Below, piece after piece: positions 7,795 to 15,560 of a DNA stretch of 17,231 nucleotides. A model generated the notes under the pieces. That model was given only the letters and a program-made list of their open reading frames with translations, was not told where the DNA came from and ran no database searches. The DNA comes from Kiritimatiellia bacterium (GTDB taxonomy: Bacteria > Verrucomicrobiota > Kiritimatiellia > RFP12 > UBA1067). How positions within the stretch are numbered: position 1 is the first letter of the stretch; every line of letters starts with the position of its first letter. The position numbers and the translations under genes were made by a program. The stretch spans positions 1-17,231 of the forward strand of contig CAJGDE010000035.1 in assembly GCA_904502135.1 (NCBI GenBank). Direction: 5' to 3'.

Positions 7795-8487
7795 ATGGTC
7801 TACTCGACTGAGGTACAACATCAGTGCCCTCTCATGAAAGGGTGCAATCACGGTCCGGCGCCGATTCCCGAAGAGGGCAAATGGGTGCAGGCTAAGCAAA
7901 TCAAAGACATCAGCGGTTATACGCACGGCGTAGGCTGGTGCGCTCCCCAGCAGGGCGCGTGCAAGCTTTCGCTTAATGTCAAGAACGGCATCATCGAAGA
8001 AGCTCTCGTTGAAACGATCGGCTGCTCCGGTATGACCCACTCCGCCGCTATGGCCTCTGAAATTCTCGTCGGCAAGACGCTTCTCGAAGCGCTCAACACC
8101 GACCTTGTCTGCGATGCGATTAATACCGCAATGCGCGAACTCTTCCTCCAGATCGTTTACGGTCGTACGCAGAGTGCGTTCTCCGAAGGCGGCCTTGTTA
8201 TCGGCGCTGGCCTTGAGGATCTCGGCAAGGGTTTACGTTCAATGGTCGGTACAATGTATGCCACCAAGGCCAAAGGCCCGCGTTATCTTGAGATGACCGA
8301 AGGTTATTGCACGCGCATGGCTCTTAATAAAGAAGGTGAAGTCACCGGTTACGAATTCGTTTCTCTCGGAAAGATGACCGACTTCATCAAGAAGGGCATG
8401 ACTCCGAACGAAGCGTGGGAAAAGTCCAAGGGCACCTACGGTCAGTTCGAGGGAGCTGCTAAGTATATTGATCCGCGCAAGGAATAA
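7795..8487 (+). CDS. Divergent IscU/NifU-N-like iron-sulfur cluster scaffold
   Basis: Predicted cytoplasmic Fe-S cluster assembly or carrier protein. The segment at 55-100 follows the IscU pattern: a beta-strand, NGIIEEA, then GCSGMTHSAAM with Cys77 at the place of IscU Cys63, and VGKTLLEAL matching the following helix. Other cysteines are 11, 17, 49, 56, 106 and 172; Cys49 or Cys56 and Cys106 (in a helix like the one holding IscU Cys106) are candidate ligands, but spacing differs from classical IscU. Residues ~120-230 are an added C-terminal part not found in IscU. The gene has its own promoter and ribosome site, and is followed after 13 bp by the GGGtGRT gene. No IscS/SufS cysteine desulfurase is nearby. 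Codons are biased (AAG for Lys, GGC for Gly), suggesting strong expression. Confidence 0.8.
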   Translation: MVYSTEVQHQCPLMKGCNHGPAPIPEEGKWVQAKQIKDISGYTHGVGWCAPQQGACKLSLNVKNGIIEEALVETIGCSGMTHSAAMASEILVGKTLLEALNTDLVCDAINTAMRELFLQIVYGRTQSAFSEGGLVIGAGLEDLGKGLRSMVGTMYATKAKGPRYLEMTEGYCTRMALNKEGEVTGYEFVSLGKMTDFIKKGMTPNEAWEKSKGTYGQFEGAAKYIDPRKE

Positions 8488-8493
8488 GGAGGA
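8486..8493 (+). promoter_or_regulatory. Consensus ribosome binding site fixing the GGGtGRT start
   Basis: AAGGAGGA overlaps the stop of the scaffold gene (TAA 8485-8487) and lies 7 bases before ATG 8501. An in-frame ATG at 8468, inside the scaffold gene, has no such site, so 8501 is the real start. The arrangement suits translational coupling of the two proteins. Confidence 0.85.
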
Positions 8494-8500
8494 ATTTATC

Positions 8501-9562
8501 ATGGCATGTGCTAAGAAGAGCTGCGCGAAGAAGGCCGCCCCCAAGAAGGCTGCCGCCGCTGAGAAGTTGTTTGAAGGTTATGAGCGTCGCGAGGCGAAAA
8601 TTCTCGCCGCCCTCAAGCCTTATGGTATCAAGTCGATTCTTGAGTGCAAGGAAATTTGCGACAAGGCAGGCATTGATCCGTATAAGATCGTTGAAGAAAC
8701 TCAGCCTATCTGCTTTGAAAACGCCAAGTGGGCCTACACTGTCGGTGCTGCGATGGCGATCAAGAAGGGCTGCGTAAAGGCTAAGGATGCCGCCGCTGAA
8801 ATCGGTGTCGGTCTTCAGGCTTTCTGTATCGCCGGCTCTGTAGCCGAGAACCGTCAGGTCGGTCGTGGCCACGGCAACCTTGGCGCGATGCTTCTTGACG
8901 ACGCGACGGAGTGCTTTGCGTTTCTCGCCGGTCACGAGTCTTTCGCCGCCGCTGAAGGCGCCATTAAGATCGCTCTTAACGCCAATAAGGTCCGCAAGAC
9001 GAATCTTCGCGTTATTCTCAACGGTCTTGGCAAGGATGCGGCTTACATTATTTCGCGCATCAACGGCTTTACGTATGTTAAGACGGCGTTCAACAACAAC
9101 ACCGAAAAGGTTAAGGTTGTTTCTAAGAAGGCGTTCTCCAAGGGACCGCGCGCTGCCGTCAACTGCTACGGCGCAGACAATGTTCCGGAAGGCGTTGCGA
9201 TTATGCGGCTTGAGAATGTCGGCGTTTCAATTACCGGCAACTCCACGAACCCGACGCGCTTCCAGCATCCTGTCGCCGGCACCTACAAGAAATGGTGCAT
9301 TGAGAACGGCAAGAAGTACTTCTCTGTCGCTTCCGGCGGTGGTACGGGTCGTACGCTTCACCCCGACAACATGGCGGCCGGTCCTTCCAGCTACGGCATG
9401 ACCGACACTATGGGTCGTATGCACTCCGATGCCCAGTTCGCAGGTTCTTCATCCGTTCCTGCTCACGTCGAAATGATGGGGCTTATCGGTATGGGCAACA
9501 ACCCGATGGTCGGCGCGACGGTAGCAGTCGCTGTTGCGGTTGAAGAGAGCTTCAAGAAGTGA
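8501..9562 (+). CDS. GGGtGRT family protein with Lys/Ala-rich N-terminal tail
   Basis: A 353-residue cytoplasmic protein of the family named after its GGGtGRT motif, seen here as GGGTGRT at 279-285. The function of the family is, to my knowledge, undetermined. Other striking stretches: the glycine-rich GRGHGNLGAMLLDDATECF (121-139), a Gly/Ser/Met-rich C-terminal part (286-335) and a final Ala/Val helix. Residues 1-22 form a tail of Ala and Lys with Cys3 and Cys8 ahead of the usual family beginning (LFEGYERR). Seven further cysteines (49, 53, 71, 91, 109, 138, 222 region) could bind metal or a cluster. It is coupled to the scaffold gene upstream and overlaps the amidohydrolase by 4 bases. From memory, this pairing with an IscU-like gene is common in anaerobes. 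Lys is almost always AAG, as in highly expressed genes. Confidence 0.85.
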   Translation: MACAKKSCAKKAAPKKAAAAEKLFEGYERREAKILAALKPYGIKSILECKEICDKAGIDPYKIVEETQPICFENAKWAYTVGAAMAIKKGCVKAKDAAAEIGVGLQAFCIAGSVAENRQVGRGHGNLGAMLLDDATECFAFLAGHESFAAAEGAIKIALNANKVRKTNLRVILNGLGKDAAYIISRINGFTYVKTAFNNNTEKVKVVSKKAFSKGPRAAVNCYGADNVPEGVAIMRLENVGVSITGNSTNPTRFQHPVAGTYKKWCIENGKKYFSVASGGGTGRTLHPDNMAAGPSSYGMTDTMGRMHSDAQFAGSSSVPAHVEMMGLIGMGNNPMVGATVAVAVAVEESFKK

Positions 9563-11148
9563 GGCTTTCTTACGGCTGTCCCGAAAGAATTCTTATAAAA
9601 AACGGGACGATAATCGACGGAACCGGCAATGCCGGTTTCGTCGGTTCTCTTTTGATAGAAGGTGATCATATCGCCGATGTAATTCCCGGTAACGCACCGA
9701 CTACAGACGAAGTGCAAGAGACGATAGACGCTTCGGGATGTTTTGTCACGCCCGGTTTTATCGACGCTCATTCGCACAGCGATGCCTATCTTATACTCGA
9801 GCCTTCGGCCGCTTCAAAAATTTCGCAGGGCATTACTACCGAGATAAACGGGCAGTGCGGCGGGAGCATAGCGCCGCGTTTTGGCGAGGCGAGGCTTTCG
9901 GGAGATTGGGCTACATTGCTCGCCGAGAAATTGACGTGGAGAACTCTCAGTGAATATCGCTCGCAGCTTGAGAAAGCGCGTCCTGCCGTAAATACGGTGC
10001 AGTTTGTCGGTCACAACACCTTGCGCTCATCCGCCATGGGATATGAACCTCGCAGTGCGGATGAAGATGATTTAAAGAAGATGACAAGGCTCCTTGAAGA
10101 GGCGATGGATGATGGAGCATGGGGGCTTACTACAGGTCTTATATATCAACCAGGCAGATATGCGCTTTGGGAAGAAGTTCTTCACTTAGCTAAAGTGGCC
10201 GCTTCTCACGACGGTTTTTACGCTACCCACATGAGATCTGAAGGCGATCGGATCGAAGAGGCGATCGATGAGGTTGTTGAACTTGCGCGGTTGAGCGGTA
10301 TTCGTGCTGAGATTTCACATTTGAAGACAAGCGGTAGAAACAATTGGGGAAAACTGTCCGCCGTAATCGATAAGATCGAGCGCGCTATGTCGCGCGGTCT
10401 TCTTCTTGGTGCGGACAGATATCCTTTTACCGCCGCCGGCACCGATCTTGATATTGTACTTCCCGATTGGGCGCAGGCGGGAGCTGCCGTAGCCGAGATG
10501 GAGAGATTTGCTTCTCCTGTTTTGCGCCGCAGAATCGTTGAAGAGATCGACGGTTCCCTCAGAGATTGGCGCGAGGTCATGATCGGGGGCACGTGGCATG
10601 ACGAAAACAAAAAATTTTCAGGCCTTCGCGTAAGTGAAGTCTGCGGCTCTTCGCCCGGAGAATTCATTGTCTCTCTCTTGGAAAAAGATGTTTGCAAGAC
10701 GGGGGCATTCTTCTTCGGTATGAGTGAAGAAAATCTTGATAAAATACTTTCTCTTGATTGGATCGTTCCGGGTTCTGACGCTTCTTTAAGAACGCCTTGG
10801 GGAGCACTCGGAGAAGATCATCCCCATCCGAGAGCCTATGCGACGATGCCCGAGTTTTTCCGTCGATTGCGCTCGCTTGGCGTAACTTGCGAAGAGGCGG
10901 TAAAGCGCATGACGTCTTTGCCCGCCGGAAGGTTTGAGATTTGTTTGCGCGGAGAACTGAAAAAAGGCTATTTTGCAGATGTCGCCGTATGGAAAGAAAA
11001 CGAGTTCTTTTCGCGCTCCACATATTCAAAACCGCATGCATTTTCTTCGGGAATGCAGTATGTCATAGTAAATGGTAAAATATCATACCGCTCAGGCCGC
11101 TTTACCGACAATCGCGGCGGGCGTTTTTTAGAAAGAAGGAAAAAATGA
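9559..11148 (+). CDS. N-acyl-D-amino-acid deacylase-type amidohydrolase
   Basis: Metal-dependent TIM-barrel amidohydrolase, probably releasing D-amino acids from N-acyl-D-amino acids in the cytoplasm; no signal peptide is visible. The N-terminal beta-domain opens with ILIKNGTIIDGTG. Metal and catalytic residues fit D-aminoacylase: His71 and His73 (DAHSHSD), Cys100, His224 (ATHMRSEGD), His254 (EISHLKTSG) and Asp407 (PGSDASL). From recall, the Alcaligenes enzyme has His67, His69, Cys96, His220 and His250, a constant offset of 4. At 529 residues it is slightly long. The start is GTG 9559, overlapping the GGGtGRT stop (GTGA), with a GAAGAGAG site at 9542-9549; no in-frame ATG precedes the family core. 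It overlaps rpe by ATGA. Dihydroorotase- or dipeptidase-like specificity is possible. Confidence 0.88.
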   Translation: MRLSYGCPERILIKNGTIIDGTGNAGFVGSLLIEGDHIADVIPGNAPTTDEVQETIDASGCFVTPGFIDAHSHSDAYLILEPSAASKISQGITTEINGQCGGSIAPRFGEARLSGDWATLLAEKLTWRTLSEYRSQLEKARPAVNTVQFVGHNTLRSSAMGYEPRSADEDDLKKMTRLLEEAMDDGAWGLTTGLIYQPGRYALWEEVLHLAKVAASHDGFYATHMRSEGDRIEEAIDEVVELARLSGIRAEISHLKTSGRNNWGKLSAVIDKIERAMSRGLLLGADRYPFTAAGTDLDIVLPDWAQAGAAVAEMERFASPVLRRRIVEEIDGSLRDWREVMIGGTWHDENKKFSGLRVSEVCGSSPGEFIVSLLEKDVCKTGAFFFGMSEENLDKILSLDWIVPGSDASLRTPWGALGEDHPHPRAYATMPEFFRRLRSLGVTCEEAVKRMTSLPAGRFEICLRGELKKGYFADVAVWKENEFFSRSTYSKPHAFSSGMQYVIVNGKISYRSGRFTDNRGGRFLERRKK

Positions 11149-11807
11149 AAATAGAAATTCTTCCGTCTCTTTTGGCCGCTGATTTCGGACATCTCGCCGA
11201 TGAAATTTTAAGAGCGCAATCTTCAGGAGCGCAGGCTCTGCATCTTGATGTCATGGACGCGCATTTCGTTCCGAACCTTTCTTTTGGTCCGGACGTCGTC
11301 GCCTTGGCGAAGAAAGTCGCGCCGTCATTCTACCGCAATGTCCACCTGATGATGTCCAGGCCTGATCTTTATCTTGAAACATTCGCTCAGGCGGGTGCTC
11401 AGACGATTCAGTTGCACTTAGAGGCCGACTGTGATCTTCATACGGAACTTAGGCGTATAAGAGAGATGGGGCTTAAAAACGCGATTGTCATAAACCCCGA
11501 AACTCCAGTCGAGAAACTTCTGCCTTATTTGGATGAGATCGACGAGGTATTGGTCATGACGGTTCATCCGGGGTACGGCGGCCAGAAGTTTATAGAAGAA
11601 TGCATGCCGAAAGTCCGCTTTTTGCGAGATAGAAAACGTGATTTGGACATTATGGTTGATGGCGGAATAAATTTTGAAACTGCAAAAACGGCTCTTGAAT
11701 ACGGGGCGAATCAGCTTGTGGCGGGAAGTTACCTTTTCAAGCAGAGCGATATGAAAAAAGCCGTCGATGAGATCGTCGCGTACGCTCGTGAAATGCACAA
11801 CGCCTGA
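11145..11807 (+). CDS. rpe: Ribulose-phosphate 3-epimerase
   Basis: Interconverts D-ribulose 5-phosphate and D-xylulose 5-phosphate in the non-oxidative pentose phosphate pathway. All family signatures are present at normal length (220 residues): PSLLAADF at 7-14 with Ser8, HLDVMDAHFVPN at 33-44 with metal His33 and catalytic Asp35, His67 in NVHLM, the phosphate/loop motif VHPGYGGQKF at 140-149, and VDGGI at 171-175 with catalytic Asp172, then GSYLF for phosphate binding. The start is coupled to the amidohydrolase stop (ATGA) with an AAGAAGGA site at 11133-11140. It has no obvious metabolic tie to the neighbours and may simply ride in the operon. Confidence 0.97.
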   Translation: MKIEILPSLLAADFGHLADEILRAQSSGAQALHLDVMDAHFVPNLSFGPDVVALAKKVAPSFYRNVHLMMSRPDLYLETFAQAGAQTIQLHLEADCDLHTELRRIREMGLKNAIVINPETPVEKLLPYLDEIDEVLVMTVHPGYGGQKFIEECMPKVRFLRDRKRDLDIMVDGGINFETAKTALEYGANQLVAGSYLFKQSDMKKAVDEIVAYAREMHNA

Positions 11808-11831
11808 ACCCGAGTGGGCTGTAAATAAGGT

Positions 11832-14800
11832 ATGAAAAAGATCTTTATTCTGCTTTCGGCGGCAATGGCCGTTTTTTCGGCTTTCGCCCGTGTGGAACTT
11901 GGCGGCATAACGGCTCAGAAATATCCCGATGCCGACTCTGTTACAGTTGAGGAAATCGAGCGTGTTAAATATAATGTCGACGGCACGAGCGAGTCGTTAA
12001 GTGAAGCGTGGATAAAGATTCTTACCGAAAAGGGGCGTCGCGAAGAGTCGACATTGACTGTCAATTATTCAAAGCGTTACGGCGAAGCTAAGATTCTGTA
12101 TGTCGGAGCTGTCGGGCTTGACGGAAAGGAACGCGAGATAGATACATCTTCAACGACGAAGGAGTCGACGGACAATAGTTCCATGGGGATGAATATTTAC
12201 GATCCTTTAGACAGAATGATCACATGCACGATACCGGGATTGAAGGTAGGGGAGACTTTGCATGTAAAACTTTCCCGCAGGACGTTGAAAAGCAGAGTTA
12301 AAAACCATTGGTCCGATATCTGCATCTTTGAATGGAAGTCGCCGATTTTGAAGTCGGTCTACGAGGTGATGTCTCCGCAGCAGCTGCCTATCCGCACAAA
12401 GGTTCTGCGTCATCCGCTCGGCAACGTCTCAATGTCCGAGAAGAAACTGGATGACGGCTCTACTCTTCATATTTTTTGCGCGACAAATTCTCCCCAGATG
12501 TTCCCTGAGCCGGATATGCCTGTAGCTTATACCCAGGTTCAATGCGTTCGTTTGTCGACGGCGAAATCCTGGAGCGAGATTTCGAAATGGTATTGGGATC
12601 TTTGCCTGCCGCATCTTCAAAAAACGAATTATGCGATGGAGCAAAAGGTAAAAGAATTGAAGGGGGACTTGAGTGGAGAGGCCCTTATCAGGGCGATATT
12701 CAAGTTCGTTTCCCAGGAAATTCGTTATATGGGCCTTACGTTGGAGGATACTTCTCCCGGATACGCTCCTCACGATGTCGATATTACGTTTGATAGCCGA
12801 TATGGAGTTTGTCGTGACAAGGCGGCGCTTCTTGTCGCGATGCTTCGCTTGGCAGGGGTTGAGGCGTTTCCTGTGCTGATTAATGTCGGGGCGAAAATGG
12901 ATAAGGATGTGCCGCAGGCATATTTCAATCACGCCATAGTCGCCGCTCAGCTCGATCCGAAGAAGCGTGATTATATGCTTATGGATCCGACGAATGAAAA
13001 CACGAAGGATATTTTCCCGGCATATTTGAGCGACAAGAGTTATCTGGTGTGCAGGAGCGATGGAGAAGAGCTTATGACAACGCCCGTGCCGCCGAGCAGT
13101 GATAATGCGCTTAAAATCGATTCTTCCGGCAAATTGTCCAAGGACGGGTCTTTGGTCGTTGAAAGCGATATATCTTTCTCGGGGATTAACGATACCGCGT
13201 ATAGAGGAGCTTTTGTGCGTTTAACATCTGAAGAGCGTCAGCGTTCGCTTGGACGCGTTTTAGAGCGTGCGGCGCCAGGCGCGGAACTTATCTCCGCGAA
13301 GTTTGAGCCGCAGGATATGCGAGATACGGAAAAGCCGTTAAAGATAAAAGCCGTTGTCCGCCTGCCTGAAGCGGTTTTGAAAGGTAAGAGCCGCAATGAG
13401 CTTTGCGTGCCTTTTTTCACAAAGGTTTTTGGGTTGGCCAATTGGCTTTTGGAAGGCTCAACATCGCTTGAGAGCCGCAGGTATCCGCTTGTTCTTGATA
13501 CCACGGCGGAAGTTGAAGAGAAAGTTCTTATCGATTTAGGTGAAGCGCTGGGTGAAGTTGAGAGTTTGCCGCCAGACGAAAAGACCTCTGGGGGATATGA
13601 TTATTCACGAACATACACGGTAAAGGACGGCGTTCTTGAAGCAAAGCGGCGGTTGGCGATTTCGGCGGTTGAGTTTTCTCCAGAGAAATATCTGGCTCTG
13701 CGTGAAGAGATAAAAACAGTCGAGTCTTGCGAACGCAAGCACCCTCAGTTTAAGGTTGATGAGCTGATAGACGCAGATTTTGAAATTTTGCGCGATTCAT
13801 CTTCTACGTTTATCGCAAGGGCGAACGATTCTTCCATGAGGTCTTGGGTTACGACAAATGAAGTGATCCGGCGCGTTCTCACTTATGCGGGAAAAAAAGA
13901 ACTTTCGGAAGTCAAGTTTCATTATAACCCTTCGTGGAAAAACATTGATATAGTCAGCGCCAGCGTTTCAAATGTAAATGGTGTTGTCAGAAACATATCG
14001 ACAAATGAAATGAATGTCATGGATGCTGAATGGGCGGCTTCCTGCCCACGTTATCCTGCTGGAAAAATCTTGGTGTTAAATCTTCCGTCAGTAGAGATAG
14101 GCAGCGTAATATCGATAAAAAGCGTTGAGCGGGTTAAAGCTTCGCCTCTTCCTTTTTACGCGGTATATTCGTTCGACTCTAAAATACCTCTTAGGGAAAA
14201 AAGCGTTGTTGTCGACGATTGGAGCCGGAGAGTTTCAAATCCGAAGAGGGTTCCTCGTGAGCCTAATCAGCCAGACGCGAGACTTTGGCGCGATGTAGAT
14301 ACGATTTCAAAATGCGATTGGAGGAGCGTCTCCAAGATTCTTGAGAAGGGGGCAAGAGTTCCTGAAATCGCTCATGCTGTCGAAGATCTTCAATCGGCCG
14401 GCATTGAAGAGATACGCGATTGGATGGCTCGGAATGTAAAGGTCTGCGGACCGTCTCTTTATGACCTGCCGGTCGATTTGCAACTGACCAATCCCGATAC
14501 AGTGCTCAAGGAGCGCTACGCAACAAGATTGGATTATGTGCGAACGCTGGCAGCGCTTTTAAAACGCGCAGGATTTGAAGCTCATATAGTTTTTGTGGCG
14601 AAAGACGCACTGAGAGACGAACGTATCAAAGATTTTGATATCAATAAATATCCCAACCCAGGAGTGTTCTCGTTGCCTCTTTGCAGAGTTGTCGTATGCG
14701 AGGGAGGCTTCTTTGGTCTTTTTGCCGAAAAGAAAATCATGTATATCGGAATCGAAAACGAGTACACGCCGCTTGGAGCGACAGCGTATGACGGGTGTAC

Positions 14801-15503
14801 GTTATTTGATCCTCTAAGCGGCAAGTTTGACAAGGTCGCTTCTTCAGATCCAGCGTTTAAGGCTATGGAGCGAGACGAAAGCGTTTGGTATGTGCGCGAA
14901 AACGGCAGTGTTGATCTTGATGTTTATTCTTATATGTTCGGCAGTCAGGTAGGTGCGTTCAGAAAGCGTTTTTCGGAAATGCTTCCCGAGCACAGAAGCA
15001 GATTTTATCAGACGCTTCTTGGCTCAATATCGCAAAGCGCCAGTTCCACAAGTGAACTTCAAACGGATTTGACGTCCTATCCCTCAAAAATGTCATTTAA
15101 GTGTTATCTGCCGGATTTTGCAAATCTTGATAACGGCGTTATGACGATAACATTGCCGCCGTTTGATTGTTCTTTGCCGTCGCTTTCGAGCAATGTGCGT
15201 GAAACGCCGATATGTCTTTCTTCAACGAGCGCCAAGGAGCAGATTTTTACGCTCAAATTTCCGAAGGGTTATACTCAAATTGAGTATATGCCTGAGAATT
15301 TTGAAGATGAGACGGTTGAGACAAGACATTTTGCGGCAAAAGTCGAAAACGATTGTCTTACCATTACGGTAAGACGAAAAATAAAAGATATGCCTTTGCG
15401 TCAAGTAGACAAAGATTATTTTTCATTATTGAAAACTTTTCGTCATAAATCTCTCTCTCGCTCCAGCCGAACGATTGTTGTCCGAAAATTGCGCAAGGAC
15501 TGA
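11832..15503 (+). CDS. Exported tandem DUF3857/transglutaminase-like protein, second half degenerate
   Basis: A 1223-residue secreted or periplasmic protein of unknown role. Residues 1-19 are a signal peptide (cut AFA|R20). Half one: DUF3857-type beta-domain ~35-240, then a transglutaminase-like core ~280-400 with the triad Cys327 (RYGVCRDK), His367 (FNHAIV) and Asp385 (MDPTNE), then beta-sandwich ~430-635. Half two repeats this order: beta-domain ~640-800, a core ~850-1000 and a C-terminal beta-domain ~1085-1220. In the second core the nucleophile is lost: RYATRLDY (895-902) puts Arg899 at the Cys position, and Cys951 stands where His is expected, while Asp993 (FDPLSG) remains. So half two is probably structural or binding. 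It begins 24 bp after rpe with AAGG only one base before ATG, a poor ribosome site. The protein ends just before the REP palindrome. Confidence 0.85.
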   Translation: MKKIFILLSAAMAVFSAFARVELGGITAQKYPDADSVTVEEIERVKYNVDGTSESLSEAWIKILTEKGRREESTLTVNYSKRYGEAKILYVGAVGLDGKEREIDTSSTTKESTDNSSMGMNIYDPLDRMITCTIPGLKVGETLHVKLSRRTLKSRVKNHWSDICIFEWKSPILKSVYEVMSPQQLPIRTKVLRHPLGNVSMSEKKLDDGSTLHIFCATNSPQMFPEPDMPVAYTQVQCVRLSTAKSWSEISKWYWDLCLPHLQKTNYAMEQKVKELKGDLSGEALIRAIFKFVSQEIRYMGLTLEDTSPGYAPHDVDITFDSRYGVCRDKAALLVAMLRLAGVEAFPVLINVGAKMDKDVPQAYFNHAIVAAQLDPKKRDYMLMDPTNENTKDIFPAYLSDKSYLVCRSDGEELMTTPVPPSSDNALKIDSSGKLSKDGSLVVESDISFSGINDTAYRGAFVRLTSEERQRSLGRVLERAAPGAELISAKFEPQDMRDTEKPLKIKAVVRLPEAVLKGKSRNELCVPFFTKVFGLANWLLEGSTSLESRRYPLVLDTTAEVEEKVLIDLGEALGEVESLPPDEKTSGGYDYSRTYTVKDGVLEAKRRLAISAVEFSPEKYLALREEIKTVESCERKHPQFKVDELIDADFEILRDSSSTFIARANDSSMRSWVTTNEVIRRVLTYAGKKELSEVKFHYNPSWKNIDIVSASVSNVNGVVRNISTNEMNVMDAEWAASCPRYPAGKILVLNLPSVEIGSVISIKSVERVKASPLPFYAVYSFDSKIPLREKSVVVDDWSRRVSNPKRVPREPNQPDARLWRDVDTISKCDWRSVSKILEKGARVPEIAHAVEDLQSAGIEEIRDWMARNVKVCGPSLYDLPVDLQLTNPDTVLKERYATRLDYVRTLAALLKRAGFEAHIVFVAKDALRDERIKDFDINKYPNPGVFSLPLCRVVVCEGGFFGLFAEKKIMYIGIENEYTPLGATAYDGCTLFDPLSGKFDKVASSDPAFKAMERDESVWYVRENGSVDLDVYSYMFGSQVGAFRKRFSEMLPEHRSRFYQTLLGSISQSASSTSELQTDLTSYPSKMSFKCYLPDFANLDNGVMTITLPPFDCSLPSLSSNVRETPICLSSTSAKEQIFTLKFPKGYTQIEYMPENFEDETVETRHFAAKVENDCLTITVRRKIKDMPLRQVDKDYFSLLKTFRHKSLSRSSRTIVVRKLRKD

Positions 15504-15505
15504 TA

Positions 15506-15548
15506 TCAAACATCAAAAAGTAGGTCTGACCTACTTTTTGATGTTTGA
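15506..15548. repeat. 43-bp perfect palindrome, REP copy 1
   Basis: Two perfectly complementary 21-base arms (15506-15526 and 15528-15548) flank a single central T. The core is GTAGGTCTGACCTAC with A5 before and T5 after. In RNA this makes a very stable hairpin shaped like a bidirectional intrinsic terminator. It starts 3 bases after the stop of the DUF3857 gene, and the AAGGAGA ribosome site of the transposase (15550-15556) follows at once. GTAG next to a palindrome recalls the feet of REP elements recognised by RAYT transposases. Confidence 0.9.
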
Positions 15549-15560
15549 AAAGGAGAAAAT

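Noticed and set aside
8468..8500. Upstream start for the GGGtGRT protein
   Set aside because: It overlaps the scaffold gene and has no ribosome site, whereas ATG 8501 has a consensus site 7 bases away.
8459..8935. 158-codon open minus-strand frame opposite the scaffold/GGGtGRT junction
   Set aside because: It is a by-product of the AAG/GCC-rich codon usage on the + strand; no motif or start signal.
10218..10697. 159-codon open frame on the minus strand opposite the amidohydrolase
   Set aside because: The + strand frame carries all conserved metal residues of its family; the minus frame has no recognisable motif and no ribosome site.
11808..11831. Terminator between rpe and the DUF3857 gene
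   Set aside because: Only a 3-bp CCC/GGG stem and no T run; the genes are probably co-transcribed.
11857..11877. CGGC/GCCG hairpin followed by six T inside the start of the DUF3857 gene, as an attenuator
   Set aside because: The stem is only 4 bp and the bases encode the signal peptide; too weak to claim.
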